From positions 1 to 16,480 of the forward strand of contig CADBMG010000003.1 in the NCBI GenBank assembly GCA_902795745.1: a stretch of DNA of 16,480 nt, written 5' to 3'. The DNA is from an uncultured Pseudomonadota bacterium (GTDB taxonomy: Bacteria; Pseudomonadota; Alphaproteobacteria; RF32; CAG-239). The position numbers and the translations under genes were made by a program. Below are positions 6,509 to 14,780 of the stretch, in pieces. Every line of letters starts with the position of its first letter. Within the stretch, counting starts at the first letter, position 1. The notes under the pieces were generated by a model. The model was given only the letters and a program-made list of their open reading frames with translations. It searched no databases and was not told the DNA's origin.

Positions 6509-8473
6509 TTATATAAACATTTTAACTTTTTCAACAATATTATCTACTGTCAGACCAAAATGCTCATAAACCGCTTCACCTTTACCTGAAGCACCGAATG
6601 TATCAATACCCATAATTGCCCCATTTGCACCAACATAACGCTCCCAGCCGAAAGTCGTTCCGGCCTCAATGGCAATACGCGGAGCAGAGCCCAAAACCGT
6701 TTGCTTATATTCTTCGGTTTGAGAATCAAACAATTCTTGGCATGGCATAGAAACAACATTGATTTCAATACCCAAATTACGCAACTGCTTTTGCGCGGCA
6801 ATTGCCAATGAAACCTCCGTTCCCGTAGCAATAACCGTTGCTTTGGCAACTCCATCTGCCGAAGAAATGACATAACCGCCTTTGGCTGTTTTATTTTCCT
6901 TTACCTCCTCTCGCAATGTTGGCACACTTTGCCGCGAAAGAGCTAATATACTCGGCTTATTTTCTGTGCTTACGGCTATTTGCCATGCTTCTGCTGTTTC
7001 TACCACATCGCAAGGACGAAAAACATTAATATTAGGCATCGCTCTATAGCTTGCAAGATGTTCTATCGGCTGATGTGTCGGTCCGTCTTCACCCACACCT
7101 ATCGAATCATGAGTTAATACATAAATAACCCTCAGTCCCATCAATGCAGCCAAACGCATAGACGGGCGCATATAATCGGAAAACACAAAAAATGTTCCGC
7201 CGTAAGGAATAACACCACCATGCAATGCCATTCCGTTCATAATTGCTCCCATTGCATGTTCTCTTATGCCATACATAACATTATTGGCATCATAATCCGC
7301 CGCAGTGATTGTCTTCATACCTTCAACAAAAGTCAAATTCGATGCCGCCAAATCGGCAGAACCACCTATCATTTGCGGTACAAATTTAACCAAATTATCC
7401 AAACACATTTGCGAAGCCTTACGTGTAGCCACCTTAGTTTGCTCTTTAATTGTTTTTACTTTCAAATCATTGAGTGCTTTATCCCAATTGTCCGGCAAAA
7501 CATCGGCAATATATGCCGAAAATTCCTTATTATTAACAGCCTTATGCCGCCAATTTTGATATTTAATCGCCGATTTTTGACCTGCTGCCCGCCAAGAAGC
7601 CATAATTTCCGCCGGAATTTCGAATGGCTCAGCTGACCAGCCCAGTTTTTCTTTCATCAAAGCCAATTCTTCTGCTCCGAGAGGTGCACCGTGCACCTTT
7701 GATGTTCCTTGCTTATTAGGTGCCCCAAAACCGATAGTCGTTTTACAATCTATTAATGTCGGCTTATCTGATTTTTGCGCTTTTTCGATTGCTTCTGCAA
7801 TTTCATCATAATCATGTCCGTTTATTTCAATTGTATTCCATCCCACCGCATGAAAACGCGCAATTTGATCCGTATTATTTGACTTATCAACCGTACCATC
7901 AATCGTAATGTTATTATTATCCCAAAACACAATCAGCTTATTAAGTTTCCACAATCCGGCAAGCGAAATTGCTTCTTCTGAAATTCCTTCCATCAAACAA
8001 CCGTCACCGCAAATCACATAAGTGTAGTGATTACACAATTCGTTGCCAAATTTGGCATTAATTCTACGCTCGGCCAGAGCCATGCCCACAGCGGAAGATA
8101 TTCCCTGCCCCAACGGTCCTGTCGTCATATCTATACCGCTCAAATGTCCATATTCCGGATGACCGGCAGTTTTTGCCCCCAATTGGCGAAAGTTCTTTAT
8201 ATCATCAATACTTATATCCGGATAACCGAGGAGATAAAATAAGGAATAAAGCAGCATTGAACCATGTCCTGCCGAAAGCACAAATCTATCGCGGTCGAAC
8301 CATCGCGGCGCATCAGGGCACACATTTATATATTTGCCAAACAGCACTGCCGCCACATCAGCCATGCCGAGCGGCATCCCCGGATGTCCGGAATTGGCTT
8401 TTTCAATGGCTTCGGCACTCAAAAAACGAATAGCATTTGCCATTTGCTGTAATTTTTGATTATTCAAACTCAT
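6509..8473 (-). CDS. tkt: Transketolase
   Basis: This thiamine-diphosphate enzyme of the pentose phosphate pathway moves two-carbon units between sugar phosphates (xylulose-5-P to ribose-5-P or erythrose-4-P). The 654-aa length is normal for bacterial transketolases. Visible hallmarks are SGHPGMPLGMAD (28-39), the thiamine diphosphate-binding GDGCLMEG (156-163) leading to DNNN, the catalytic Glu405 in GIREHAMG, and THDSIGVGEDGPTHQP (454-469) of the pyrimidine-binding domain. AGGAG sits 7 bp before the ATG. The first 14 bp overlap the end of the RNA methyltransferase gene, so it is the last gene of the three-gene operon with the GGDEF protein. Pairing it with a c-di-GMP enzyme and an RNA methylase is not a functional grouping I know of and is probably lineage-specific packing. 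Confidence 0.96.
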   Translation of the reverse strand: MSLNNQKLQQMANAIRFLSAEAIEKANSGHPGMPLGMADVAAVLFGKYINVCPDAPRWFDRDRFVLSAGHGSMLLYSLFYLLGYPDISIDDIKNFRQLGAKTAGHPEYGHLSGIDMTTGPLGQGISSAVGMALAERRINAKFGNELCNHYTYVICGDGCLMEGISEEAISLAGLWKLNKLIVFWDNNNITIDGTVDKSNNTDQIARFHAVGWNTIEINGHDYDEIAEAIEKAQKSDKPTLIDCKTTIGFGAPNKQGTSKVHGAPLGAEELALMKEKLGWSAEPFEIPAEIMASWRAAGQKSAIKYQNWRHKAVNNKEFSAYIADVLPDNWDKALNDLKVKTIKEQTKVATRKASQMCLDNLVKFVPQMIGGSADLAASNLTFVEGMKTITAADYDANNVMYGIREHAMGAIMNGMALHGGVIPYGGTFFVFSDYMRPSMRLAALMGLRVIYVLTHDSIGVGEDGPTHQPIEHLASYRAMPNINVFRPCDVVETAEAWQIAVSTENKPSILALSRQSVPTLREEVKENKTAKGGYVISSADGVAKATVIATGTEVSLAIAAQKQLRNLGIEINVVSMPCQELFDSQTEEYKQTVLGSAPRIAIEAGTTFGWERYVGANGAIMGIDTFGASGKGEAVYEHFGLTVDNIVEKVKMFI

Positions 8474-9614
8474 TTACACTCTCCTTTTTTACAAATAATG
8501 CTACTAATTCAAAATGTTTACTGTAAACAAATTGGTCAACCAGCGTCATTTCTCTTATTTCATATCCTCCGCCAATTAAAGTATTGGCATCATTAATAAA
8601 TGTATGCGGATTACACGATACGGCTATTACTTTATGCGGTTTGTTCTCGTACGGCATATCCGCCAGTTGTTTTACCTGAGCACTAGCTCCGGCACGCGGC
8701 GGATCAAACACAATTAAATCAAATCCTCTTAACTCTTCGGCATCAAGCGGATATTTAAACAGATTCTTCTGCACAATTTCGATATTCGGAATAGTCGAGG
8801 CATTTACAGTCTGACGAAAACCGTTTAGCAAATCAGTTGATGAATCAATTGCCGTTATTTTATTCCTCATATTCTTTGCCAACGGGTAAGAAAATGTCCC
8901 GATACCGCAGAATAAATCGGCAACCCGTCCCTGCGTTTTGCCGGCATATCTCATAACCGTAGCAATCAGGGCTTTTTCTCCGGCTTTTGACGGTTGCAAA
9001 AATGTTCCTGCTCCGATAAAAACTCTTTGACCTACAATATCTATAAAAGGCTTGACCTTTTCAATTATTGTTTCAGCATACCCGTTCTTTTTTCCGACAG
9101 AAACACGAACAACTTCGGTATTTGCCTGAGTAAAATCACTGATAAGGAATCGATGTTCCAAAGTTATCGCTTCTTCTATTTCAAGTAAAATATCGATACC
9201 GTTATCGGCTTTAGTCAGCCAAATTTCACCGCAAGTGATATTTTTTTCTACCACCTTATTCTTAATACGTTGAGATATATTAATCGAGCATAAATCTTGC
9301 AAAAATTGTCTGACTGCCGGCAATATTGCGTTTAATGAAGGCTCCAGTGCTTTACATTGTTCAATATCAACAATTTCATGACTTTCAGCAGTATTAAAAC
9401 CGAGTTTCAAATGCTTTTTATGCCAAACAAATGTCAACTCAGCACGCCTACGCAAACCGTCATCTGCAAATATCGGTTCCCCTAAAGAAATACTATTTTG
9501 CTTAATTGCTTTAAGCAACTGAGCAAACCAACTCTGCTTGACTTTGCGATAATCATCAATACTTAACGTTCGCAGCGGGCATCCCCCGCAATTTTCAACA
9601 TACGGACAATTCAT
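8460..9614 (-). CDS. RNA m5U methyltransferase, TrmA/RlmC/RlmD family
   Basis: This 384-aa SAM-dependent enzyme methylates C5 of uridine in tRNA or 23S rRNA. Cys3, Cys9, Cys12 (CPYVENCGGC) and Cys87 can ligate the 4Fe-4S cluster seen in the RlmC/RlmD branch. The methyltransferase fold shows DLFCGIGTFS (233-242, motif I), FDPPRAG (303-309, motif IV), the catalytic Cys334 in VSCNPHTF, and Glu369 in KHFELVALF as the likely base. It begins directly with the cysteine cluster, so the N-terminal TRAM domain of RlmD is absent; this resembles the RlmC layout. The sequence cannot decide between 23S rRNA positions and tRNA. A GAGG ribosome site precedes the ATG. The gene lies 9 bp after the GGDEF gene and overlaps tkt by 14 bp. 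Confidence 0.9.
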   Translation of the reverse strand: MNCPYVENCGGCPLRTLSIDDYRKVKQSWFAQLLKAIKQNSISLGEPIFADDGLRRRAELTFVWHKKHLKLGFNTAESHEIVDIEQCKALEPSLNAILPAVRQFLQDLCSINISQRIKNKVVEKNITCGEIWLTKADNGIDILLEIEEAITLEHRFLISDFTQANTEVVRVSVGKKNGYAETIIEKVKPFIDIVGQRVFIGAGTFLQPSKAGEKALIATVMRYAGKTQGRVADLFCGIGTFSYPLAKNMRNKITAIDSSTDLLNGFRQTVNASTIPNIEIVQKNLFKYPLDAEELRGFDLIVFDPPRAGASAQVKQLADMPYENKPHKVIAVSCNPHTFINDANTLIGGGYEIREMTLVDQFVYSKHFELVALFVKKESVNEFE

Positions 9615-9623
9615 AATGCCTCT

Positions 9624-11318
9624 TTATAAGATTTTCCCGTCATAATTGTCAAGCAAAGAAATCTCCTCATTTTCCTCATTTTGAAAAATAGGATGCAAAT
9701 CTTTATTCTGCTTATGAGTTTTCTTGTTCAATACCTCTTTAACCGCTTGTTCATCGTAAAGAGCTATTTGATTACGTCCGCGTTTCTTTGCCAAATACAT
9801 GGCATCGTCAACCTGACGCAACAAAATATCTAAACTTGCCGTCTGTTCGGAAGAAACAACACCGATGCTAACCGTAAATTTAATTTCGTTACCGTTGTCA
9901 TCGTTAACAGATGTCGTTTCAATATTTTGCCGCAAACGTTCGGCTACTTTGATTGCGGAATTAGTGTCTGTATTATTCAAAAATACCACAAACTCCTCTC
10001 CTCCAAAACGGGCCACAACATCATCATCGCGCAAGGAATGAGTACAAACTTGCGCAAGTTCAATCAAAACCTTATCGCCAATTTTATGACCGTATGTATC
10101 ATTAACGTTTTTGAACTTATCGGCATCTAACAAAAGCAAGCTGAAATTTTGTGATTTTCTTATACATTCATTGATGCAATCCGGCACAAATTTTTCAAAA
10201 TAACGGCGATTCCATGCCATTGTCAGAGGATCTCTGTCAGCCTGAGTTTGTAACTTCGATTCGCGGTTTTTACGAGTTGTAATATCTTGAAAAGCCATAT
10301 AAATAGCCATTTCATTATTGTATTCTATTGTTTTTGCCGAAACGGAAAGCCAAAACGGTGTTGCATTTACCAAATCACAAACCATTAAATCATAGTCCCT
10401 TACCTCGTGCATTTTTTCCAATGTCGCAAAAAAATTCTGCCGATTCACTTCATCTACAAAAAAATCCTTTAACTTATGAAATGACGCTTCTTTTTTACTG
10501 ATTCCAAAAGCCTGTGAGGCCACAGTATTAATCAATAGCAATTTATCGCCCGTAATTTTAGAAATTACAATCGGAAACGGTGATGAATCAATCATATTGC
10601 TGATTTGTAAATTAAGCGCATCAACCTTATTCCAACTTTTTTTCAATAGACTTTGCTGCTCATTAATCTTTATTAAAAACACGGCAAAAGCAAACACATA
10701 AAGCCACAACCAATCAAAAATATAGGTGTTTGTTTCCGAAAACTTTGTAATATAAGTAAACGCAAGCGATTTACTCAAAAGTAATAAAACTGAGACAATC
10801 AACAAAAATCCGCCTATATTTTTGTTTTGCATAAATCCCGAAAGTAAACACACGAGCAAAAGCAACAAACTTGCATTTACAATAATAACACTTACCATAT
10901 TCGCCGAATTTTGGTTATTAACCATAAACGCATAATAGGCACAAACCGTCAAACCTAATGCCATATATAACCCCAGAGCTTCAATGTTGGCTCCCCGATT
11001 ATGATAAATTTCAGCAGATGCATTAATCCACAAAACCGATGCTGCTAAAAGTAACAGCATTACAATAAAAGTAACAAAATTACTGTTCAATCCGATTTGG
11101 TATAAAATATGCTCATGCTGCCCGAGATAAGTCCCGCCAATAAATGTTACCCCACCGAGCAAAAAATATAACATTCCGCGCAGTTTTTTCGAATCTCTAA
11201 GCAAAAATACCGAAAAAATTCCACTCAAAATAATTAGAGCGGTCATAAAAAAATCCAATAAATCAAGCATCATTTCCATTAACATTAAACACTCTGACAC
11301 AACAAATTTTTTATACAT
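9624..11318 (-). CDS. Membrane PAS-GGDEF diguanylate cyclase
   Basis: This 564-aa protein has about seven membrane helices (residues roughly 18-40, 47-65, 80-98, 113-132, 141-162, 167-188, 200-216), a PAS-like domain (about 235-350) and a GGDEF domain (about 360-522). The active-site loop is GGEEF (439-443), and the metal-binding strand LLLDADKFKNVND is intact, so it should make c-di-GMP from two GTP. RDDD (430-433), five residues before GGEEF, fits the RxxD product-inhibition site. An acidic, charged tail follows. The N-terminal signal sensed by the membrane module is unknown. The start is uncertain: the ATG at 11318 lacks a ribosome site, and ATGs at 11285 or 11279 (MLMEMML or MEMML) are equally likely and better fit a membrane start. 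It is first in the operon with the RNA methylase and tkt. Confidence 0.92.
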   Translation of the reverse strand: MYKKFVVSECLMLMEMMLDLLDFFMTALIILSGIFSVFLLRDSKKLRGMLYFLLGGVTFIGGTYLGQHEHILYQIGLNSNFVTFIVMLLLLAASVLWINASAEIYHNRGANIEALGLYMALGLTVCAYYAFMVNNQNSANMVSVIIVNASLLLLLVCLLSGFMQNKNIGGFLLIVSVLLLLSKSLAFTYITKFSETNTYIFDWLWLYVFAFAVFLIKINEQQSLLKKSWNKVDALNLQISNMIDSSPFPIVISKITGDKLLLINTVASQAFGISKKEASFHKLKDFFVDEVNRQNFFATLEKMHEVRDYDLMVCDLVNATPFWLSVSAKTIEYNNEMAIYMAFQDITTRKNRESKLQTQADRDPLTMAWNRRYFEKFVPDCINECIRKSQNFSLLLLDADKFKNVNDTYGHKIGDKVLIELAQVCTHSLRDDDVVARFGGEEFVVFLNNTDTNSAIKVAERLRQNIETTSVNDDNGNEIKFTVSIGVVSSEQTASLDILLRQVDDAMYLAKKRGRNQIALYDEQAVKEVLNKKTHKQNKDLHPIFQNEENEEISLLDNYDGKIL

Positions 11319-11423
11319 TCTATAACGTTAATGCAATAAAAACAAATATTATTTAAAAAAATGATGATTTTTTTTTAAATTTGTGTAAAGTATATGTATG
11401 AATAGCAAAACAAGGAGATAAAC

Positions 11424-12608
11424 ATGCTTAACCAAACCGCTAATCATTACAGCTATAAGTTCAGATTCAATATTGATAAACTACCGGCAACAAGCCGAGA
11501 TCGTGTCTCCGGAAAACTTATATTTTTCGGTTTTATCTTTGGTTTAACATTCATCGCCTTAGCGGCTTTTGAAGCATTTTCATATTTTTACTACGGCACG
11601 GAACAGGTGTATACTTTTGATTTACCGACAAGGTTTTCTCCGGAAGACATCTTATTGCAGCGTTATATTTTTGACGGAATTCTGTTATTTTTAGGCATTT
11701 TAATCGTAATGCTGTCTGTTTATGCTTTCTTTCAACGCAAAATTATCTGCTATGACGGAGAAAATATATCCATAACTCACAAATCGATTTTTAGCGAGCC
11801 TAAAACAGAAACAGAACCTTTATATAATTATTTGGGAGTTCTTCTCAGAGTAGAATATTACCAACTCGGTTTAATAAGCCGTAATCGCTACATCATTGAA
11901 CTGTATCATCCGGAAAAGAAAAAACGTATTCCGTTGTACATTTCCACCAGCAATCGTAATGTACGACAAGCATGGGAATATTATTCGGCAAAACTTAAAA
12001 TGCCGGCATTATTTATGACTGATCACGGTCTGATTTCTCGCCATCACAGCGAACTTAACAAAACACTACGCGATATGGTCGGCAAATGGCATTTAAAGTC
12101 GCTATATTATGAAGACAACAATGTACCATCAGAAATAAAATGCCGTAAAAAAGATGACCGGACTATTATCAAAGAACGCCAACTGTTTTTCGATGTATAC
12201 AGCCTTTTGGCTATGCTTGGTATCGTAATATTAAGCTCACTGGCCATAAGCGCTGTAATAAATTATGAGCTTGTATTAACATACATCGGTCTGGGAACTT
12301 TTACAGCAGCAATAATCTTTTGCCTTATTGTCATTTTGTTATCAGTTATCAGCTTATTTAGTAAAGACGTTCTGATAATAAACGATGACAGAATTTTACT
12401 TGGTCATAACATTTTGTTTTTGCGTCGCGACAGTGAATACGTACAAAAAGATCAAATCGCTGCCGTTGACATTGGTCACAATCCTACAACCGATCGCTAT
12501 TATTTATCAATTATCTCAAATGACAGAAGCTTAATTTTCGGAAAAAACATGCCGGTTGAAGTTTTGCGTTGGGTGCGTGGATTCGTAATAAAAGAAATAG
12601 CAAAGTAA
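11424..12608 (+). CDS. Unrecognised membrane protein with a duplicated two-helix plus beta-domain layout
   Basis: I do not recognise this 394-aa family. Four membrane helices come as two hairpins (about residues 31-53 and 81-103; 256-278 and 288-311). Each hairpin is followed by a strand-rich cytoplasmic-looking region: about 106-195, from KIICYDGENISITHKS, and about 314-392, from KDVLIINDDRILLGHNI. Both begin with a hydrophobic strand, an acidic turn and a strand of the kind seen in bacterial PH-like domains, so an internal duplication of TM-TM-PH-like units is a reasonable inference but not shown by clear identity. A charged linker (about 200-250) joins them. AAGGAG precedes the ATG. It is divergent from the GGDEF operon, and a hairpin 12 bp past the stop suggests it is transcribed alone. 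Confidence 0.8.
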   Translation: MLNQTANHYSYKFRFNIDKLPATSRDRVSGKLIFFGFIFGLTFIALAAFEAFSYFYYGTEQVYTFDLPTRFSPEDILLQRYIFDGILLFLGILIVMLSVYAFFQRKIICYDGENISITHKSIFSEPKTETEPLYNYLGVLLRVEYYQLGLISRNRYIIELYHPEKKKRIPLYISTSNRNVRQAWEYYSAKLKMPALFMTDHGLISRHHSELNKTLRDMVGKWHLKSLYYEDNNVPSEIKCRKKDDRTIIKERQLFFDVYSLLAMLGIVILSSLAISAVINYELVLTYIGLGTFTAAIIFCLIVILLSVISLFSKDVLIINDDRILLGHNILFLRRDSEYVQKDQIAAVDIGHNPTTDRYYLSIISNDRSLIFGKNMPVEVLRWVRGFVIKEIAK

Positions 12609-12620
12609 GAAAAGTTTTTC

Positions 12621-12650
12621 AAAAAATGTTTGCTTTATGCAGCATTTTTT
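12621..12650 (+). terminator. Probable terminator after the membrane protein gene
   Basis: AAAAAATG (12621-12628) pairs with CATTTTTT (12643-12650), and an inner GC/GC pair closes a TTTAT loop. The 3' arm ends in six Ts. It lies 12 bp past the stop codon and separates this gene from the yfgM-bamB-der operon. The stem is AT-rich, so efficiency may be modest. Confidence 0.6.
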
Positions 12651-12692
12651 GTTATTGATGTATTAATTTGATTTAATAAAAGGAATACAAAC

Positions 12693-13439
12693 ATGGCTAA
12701 AAGTGTAAAAAAAACAACTGCTAAAAAAGATACTTCATCTACCACCGTCAACACTCGCAGAGTAGTAAAGGACACCTCAAAAATCAATCCTGAGTTCACC
12801 GATGCCTTCATTAATGAGGTAGATGAAGACGTTAAAAACGACAACTTCAAAGCGTTATGGAACAAATACGGTATTTTTGTTATTTTGTTCGTAATCTTAA
12901 CCGTTTCTGCTACTGTATCTTTTGAAAAAATTAAGAGTTGGAAAGTCGCACAAAATCAAGCTAATACCGAAAACTATATGATAGCTTCTCAGCTGCGGGA
13001 AAATCCTGAACAAACTCTTGCCGCTTTGCAAAAAATTTCCAATGACAATCAAGGAATTTTCAGCGATTTTGCTAAATTGCAAATAGCTAATGTTTTGTTC
13101 AATCTGGATAAAACCGACGAGGCATTATTAACCTTGCAAAATCTGATTAAAGATGAATCTGTCGGAGAAGAAGTGCGCCATATAGCCCTAATTAAATTAG
13201 CAACATACAAAGTAGATACAATTTCTCGTCAGGAACTGGAAATGATGTTGAAACCGCTTTTGGATGAGAATACATCTTGGAGTCCATTGGCGCAAGACCT
13301 GTTGGCGATGGCTGCCATTCGTGACGGCGATGTAGAAACGGCACAAAATATTTATGAGAATATTCTCAAAATTAAAGATTTGCCGGAAAACTTCAAAACC
13401 AAAATACAAGATATGCTTGCATCACTGGGCAATATGTAA
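12693..13439 (+). CDS. YfgM-like membrane-anchored TPR protein
   Basis: The 248-aa product has a Lys/Thr-rich cytoplasmic N-terminus, one membrane helix (about residues 59-77, YGIFVILFVILTVSATVSF) and a periplasmic, helix-rich region with TPR-like pairs (for example FAKLQIANVLFNLDKTDEALLTLQNL). This matches the YfgM family, which in E. coli associates with the SecYEG translocon and periplasmic chaperones. Sequence similarity is judged by layout. The position immediately before bamB and der supports the call strongly, since yfgM-bamB-der is a conserved order. AAGGA precedes the ATG. The gap to bamB is only 17 bp. Confidence 0.78.
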   Translation: MAKSVKKTTAKKDTSSTTVNTRRVVKDTSKINPEFTDAFINEVDEDVKNDNFKALWNKYGIFVILFVILTVSATVSFEKIKSWKVAQNQANTENYMIASQLRENPEQTLAALQKISNDNQGIFSDFAKLQIANVLFNLDKTDEALLTLQNLIKDESVGEEVRHIALIKLATYKVDTISRQELEMMLKPLLDENTSWSPLAQDLLAMAAIRDGDVETAQNIYENILKIKDLPENFKTKIQDMLASLGNM

Positions 13440-13456
13440 TTTATAAAGAGGATAGA

Positions 13457-14770
13457 ATGTTAAAAATAAAATCTCGGACAATTACGAGCAGTCTGCTGGC
13501 GATTATACTGCTCAGCGGATGCTCTGACAAGGTGTTACCGCAAGGACAACGCATTTCAGTACTTGATCAGGAAGTAGCTCTGAAAGCGGAAATAGCAAAC
13601 GGAGCAACTAAGATTCAGTTGCCTTCCGCTGTTGCTAATCCGGCTTGGCGACAAACTGATGTAAACGCTCAGCACGTCATACCAAACATACAAATGGGAG
13701 CTCGTTTTGCCAAGGCTTGGAAGGTTGACTTTGGCAAAGGCAGTTCCAAACATGAATTTTTGATTTCACAACCTCTCATCAACGGAGGATATGCTTATAC
13801 TCTTGATGCGGAAGGTTTAATGCGGGCATTTAGATTAAGCGACGGTGAAACTATTTGGGGTACAATGCTTGAATCTAAGGATAAGTATGTTGATGACACG
13901 GCAATAAAAGGTGTTGGTATGGCTATGGAAGGCGGTGTCATTTACGCGACCACAGGATTTGGCACAGTCTTTGCCGTCAACGCCGAAGATGGTAAGATTT
14001 TGTGGCAAAAGGACACGCATACACTTTTACGCATTGCTCCGGTTATTGCAGCCGGTAAGATTTTAGTTCAAAGCGTTGATAATAAATTAATCGCTCTTGA
14101 CGTTCGTAACGGTGAAAAACTTTGGGACTATGATATAGCTATGGAAAACACCACCATGGTCGGTGGTTCTACTCCGGCTTACAGCCCATCACTGGATGTT
14201 ATAATTACAGGTTTTTCAAATGGAGAATTACAGGCATTTAACGGTACAATCGGCACACCGCTATGGTCTGATACGCTTATCTCTCAACGTCAAGCATATT
14301 CATCAACTTACTTACACACCATTAAGGCAGCTCCGGTTGTCGAGGGCGGAACAGTATATGCTCTCGGTCGTTCCAATGTAATGATTGCAACAAATATCCG
14401 CACCGGAACACGCATTTGGGAAAAATCCATTGGTGGAATAAATACACCTTTACTGGCGGGAAATACTTTGTTTGTTATTAGCGGCAAACAGGAATTGGTT
14501 GCCCTCAGTAAAGATAACGGTAGGATTTTGTGGGCTAAAAATATCGATTTCGGCAAGAAGAAAAAAAGCGACAGAATCTTTGCTCCGGTTATGATTGACA
14601 GTCGTTTGGTTGTAGCTCTTTCAAACGGTGATGTTTTGTTCTACGATCCGAAAAGCGGCAACATAATTGAACGTCTTGATACTGATGAAACGCTTAATGC
14701 CGCTCCGATAGCCGCTAACGGGTATGTACTTTTTGTAACGGCAAACGCTAAGCTCTTGGCCTACAAGTAG
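13457..14770 (+). CDS. bamB: BamB-like outer-membrane-assembly lipoprotein (PQQ beta-propeller)
   Basis: The N-terminus is a lipoprotein signal peptide with lipobox LSGC, so Cys22 would be lipidated. The rest of the 437-aa protein is a beta-propeller of repeated PQQ-like blades, each with an acidic/Gly turn before a Trp: DGETIWG, DGKILWQ, NGEKLWD, TGTRIWE, NGRILWA. BamB is the propeller subunit of the BAM complex, which inserts beta-barrel proteins into the outer membrane. It is somewhat longer than E. coli BamB, with an extra N-terminal linker. An AGAGGA site lies just before the ATG. It sits between a YfgM-like gene and der, the classical bamB neighbourhood, and its stop codon overlaps the ribosome site of der. 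Confidence 0.9.
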   Translation: MLKIKSRTITSSLLAIILLSGCSDKVLPQGQRISVLDQEVALKAEIANGATKIQLPSAVANPAWRQTDVNAQHVIPNIQMGARFAKAWKVDFGKGSSKHEFLISQPLINGGYAYTLDAEGLMRAFRLSDGETIWGTMLESKDKYVDDTAIKGVGMAMEGGVIYATTGFGTVFAVNAEDGKILWQKDTHTLLRIAPVIAAGKILVQSVDNKLIALDVRNGEKLWDYDIAMENTTMVGGSTPAYSPSLDVIITGFSNGELQAFNGTIGTPLWSDTLISQRQAYSSTYLHTIKAAPVVEGGTVYALGRSNVMIATNIRTGTRIWEKSIGGINTPLLAGNTLFVISGKQELVALSKDNGRILWAKNIDFGKKKKSDRIFAPVMIDSRLVVALSNGDVLFYDPKSGNIIERLDTDETLNAAPIAANGYVLFVTANAKLLAYK

Positions 14771-14780
14771 GAGAAAAAAC

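Noticed and set aside
6374..6589. Plus-strand frame beginning inside tRNA-Thr
   Set aside because: It covers the tRNA, the terminator and the antisense of the transketolase end, so it cannot be a real gene.
7220..7636. Plus-strand frame of 138 codons inside transketolase
   Set aside because: It is antisense to the conserved transketolase core, with no start signals and His/Cys/Ile-rich shadow composition.
12635..12865. Minus-strand hydrophobic frame opposite the start of the YfgM-like gene
   Set aside because: Its apparent membrane segment is the complement of the Lys/Thr-rich N-terminus of the real gene, and it has no ribosome site.
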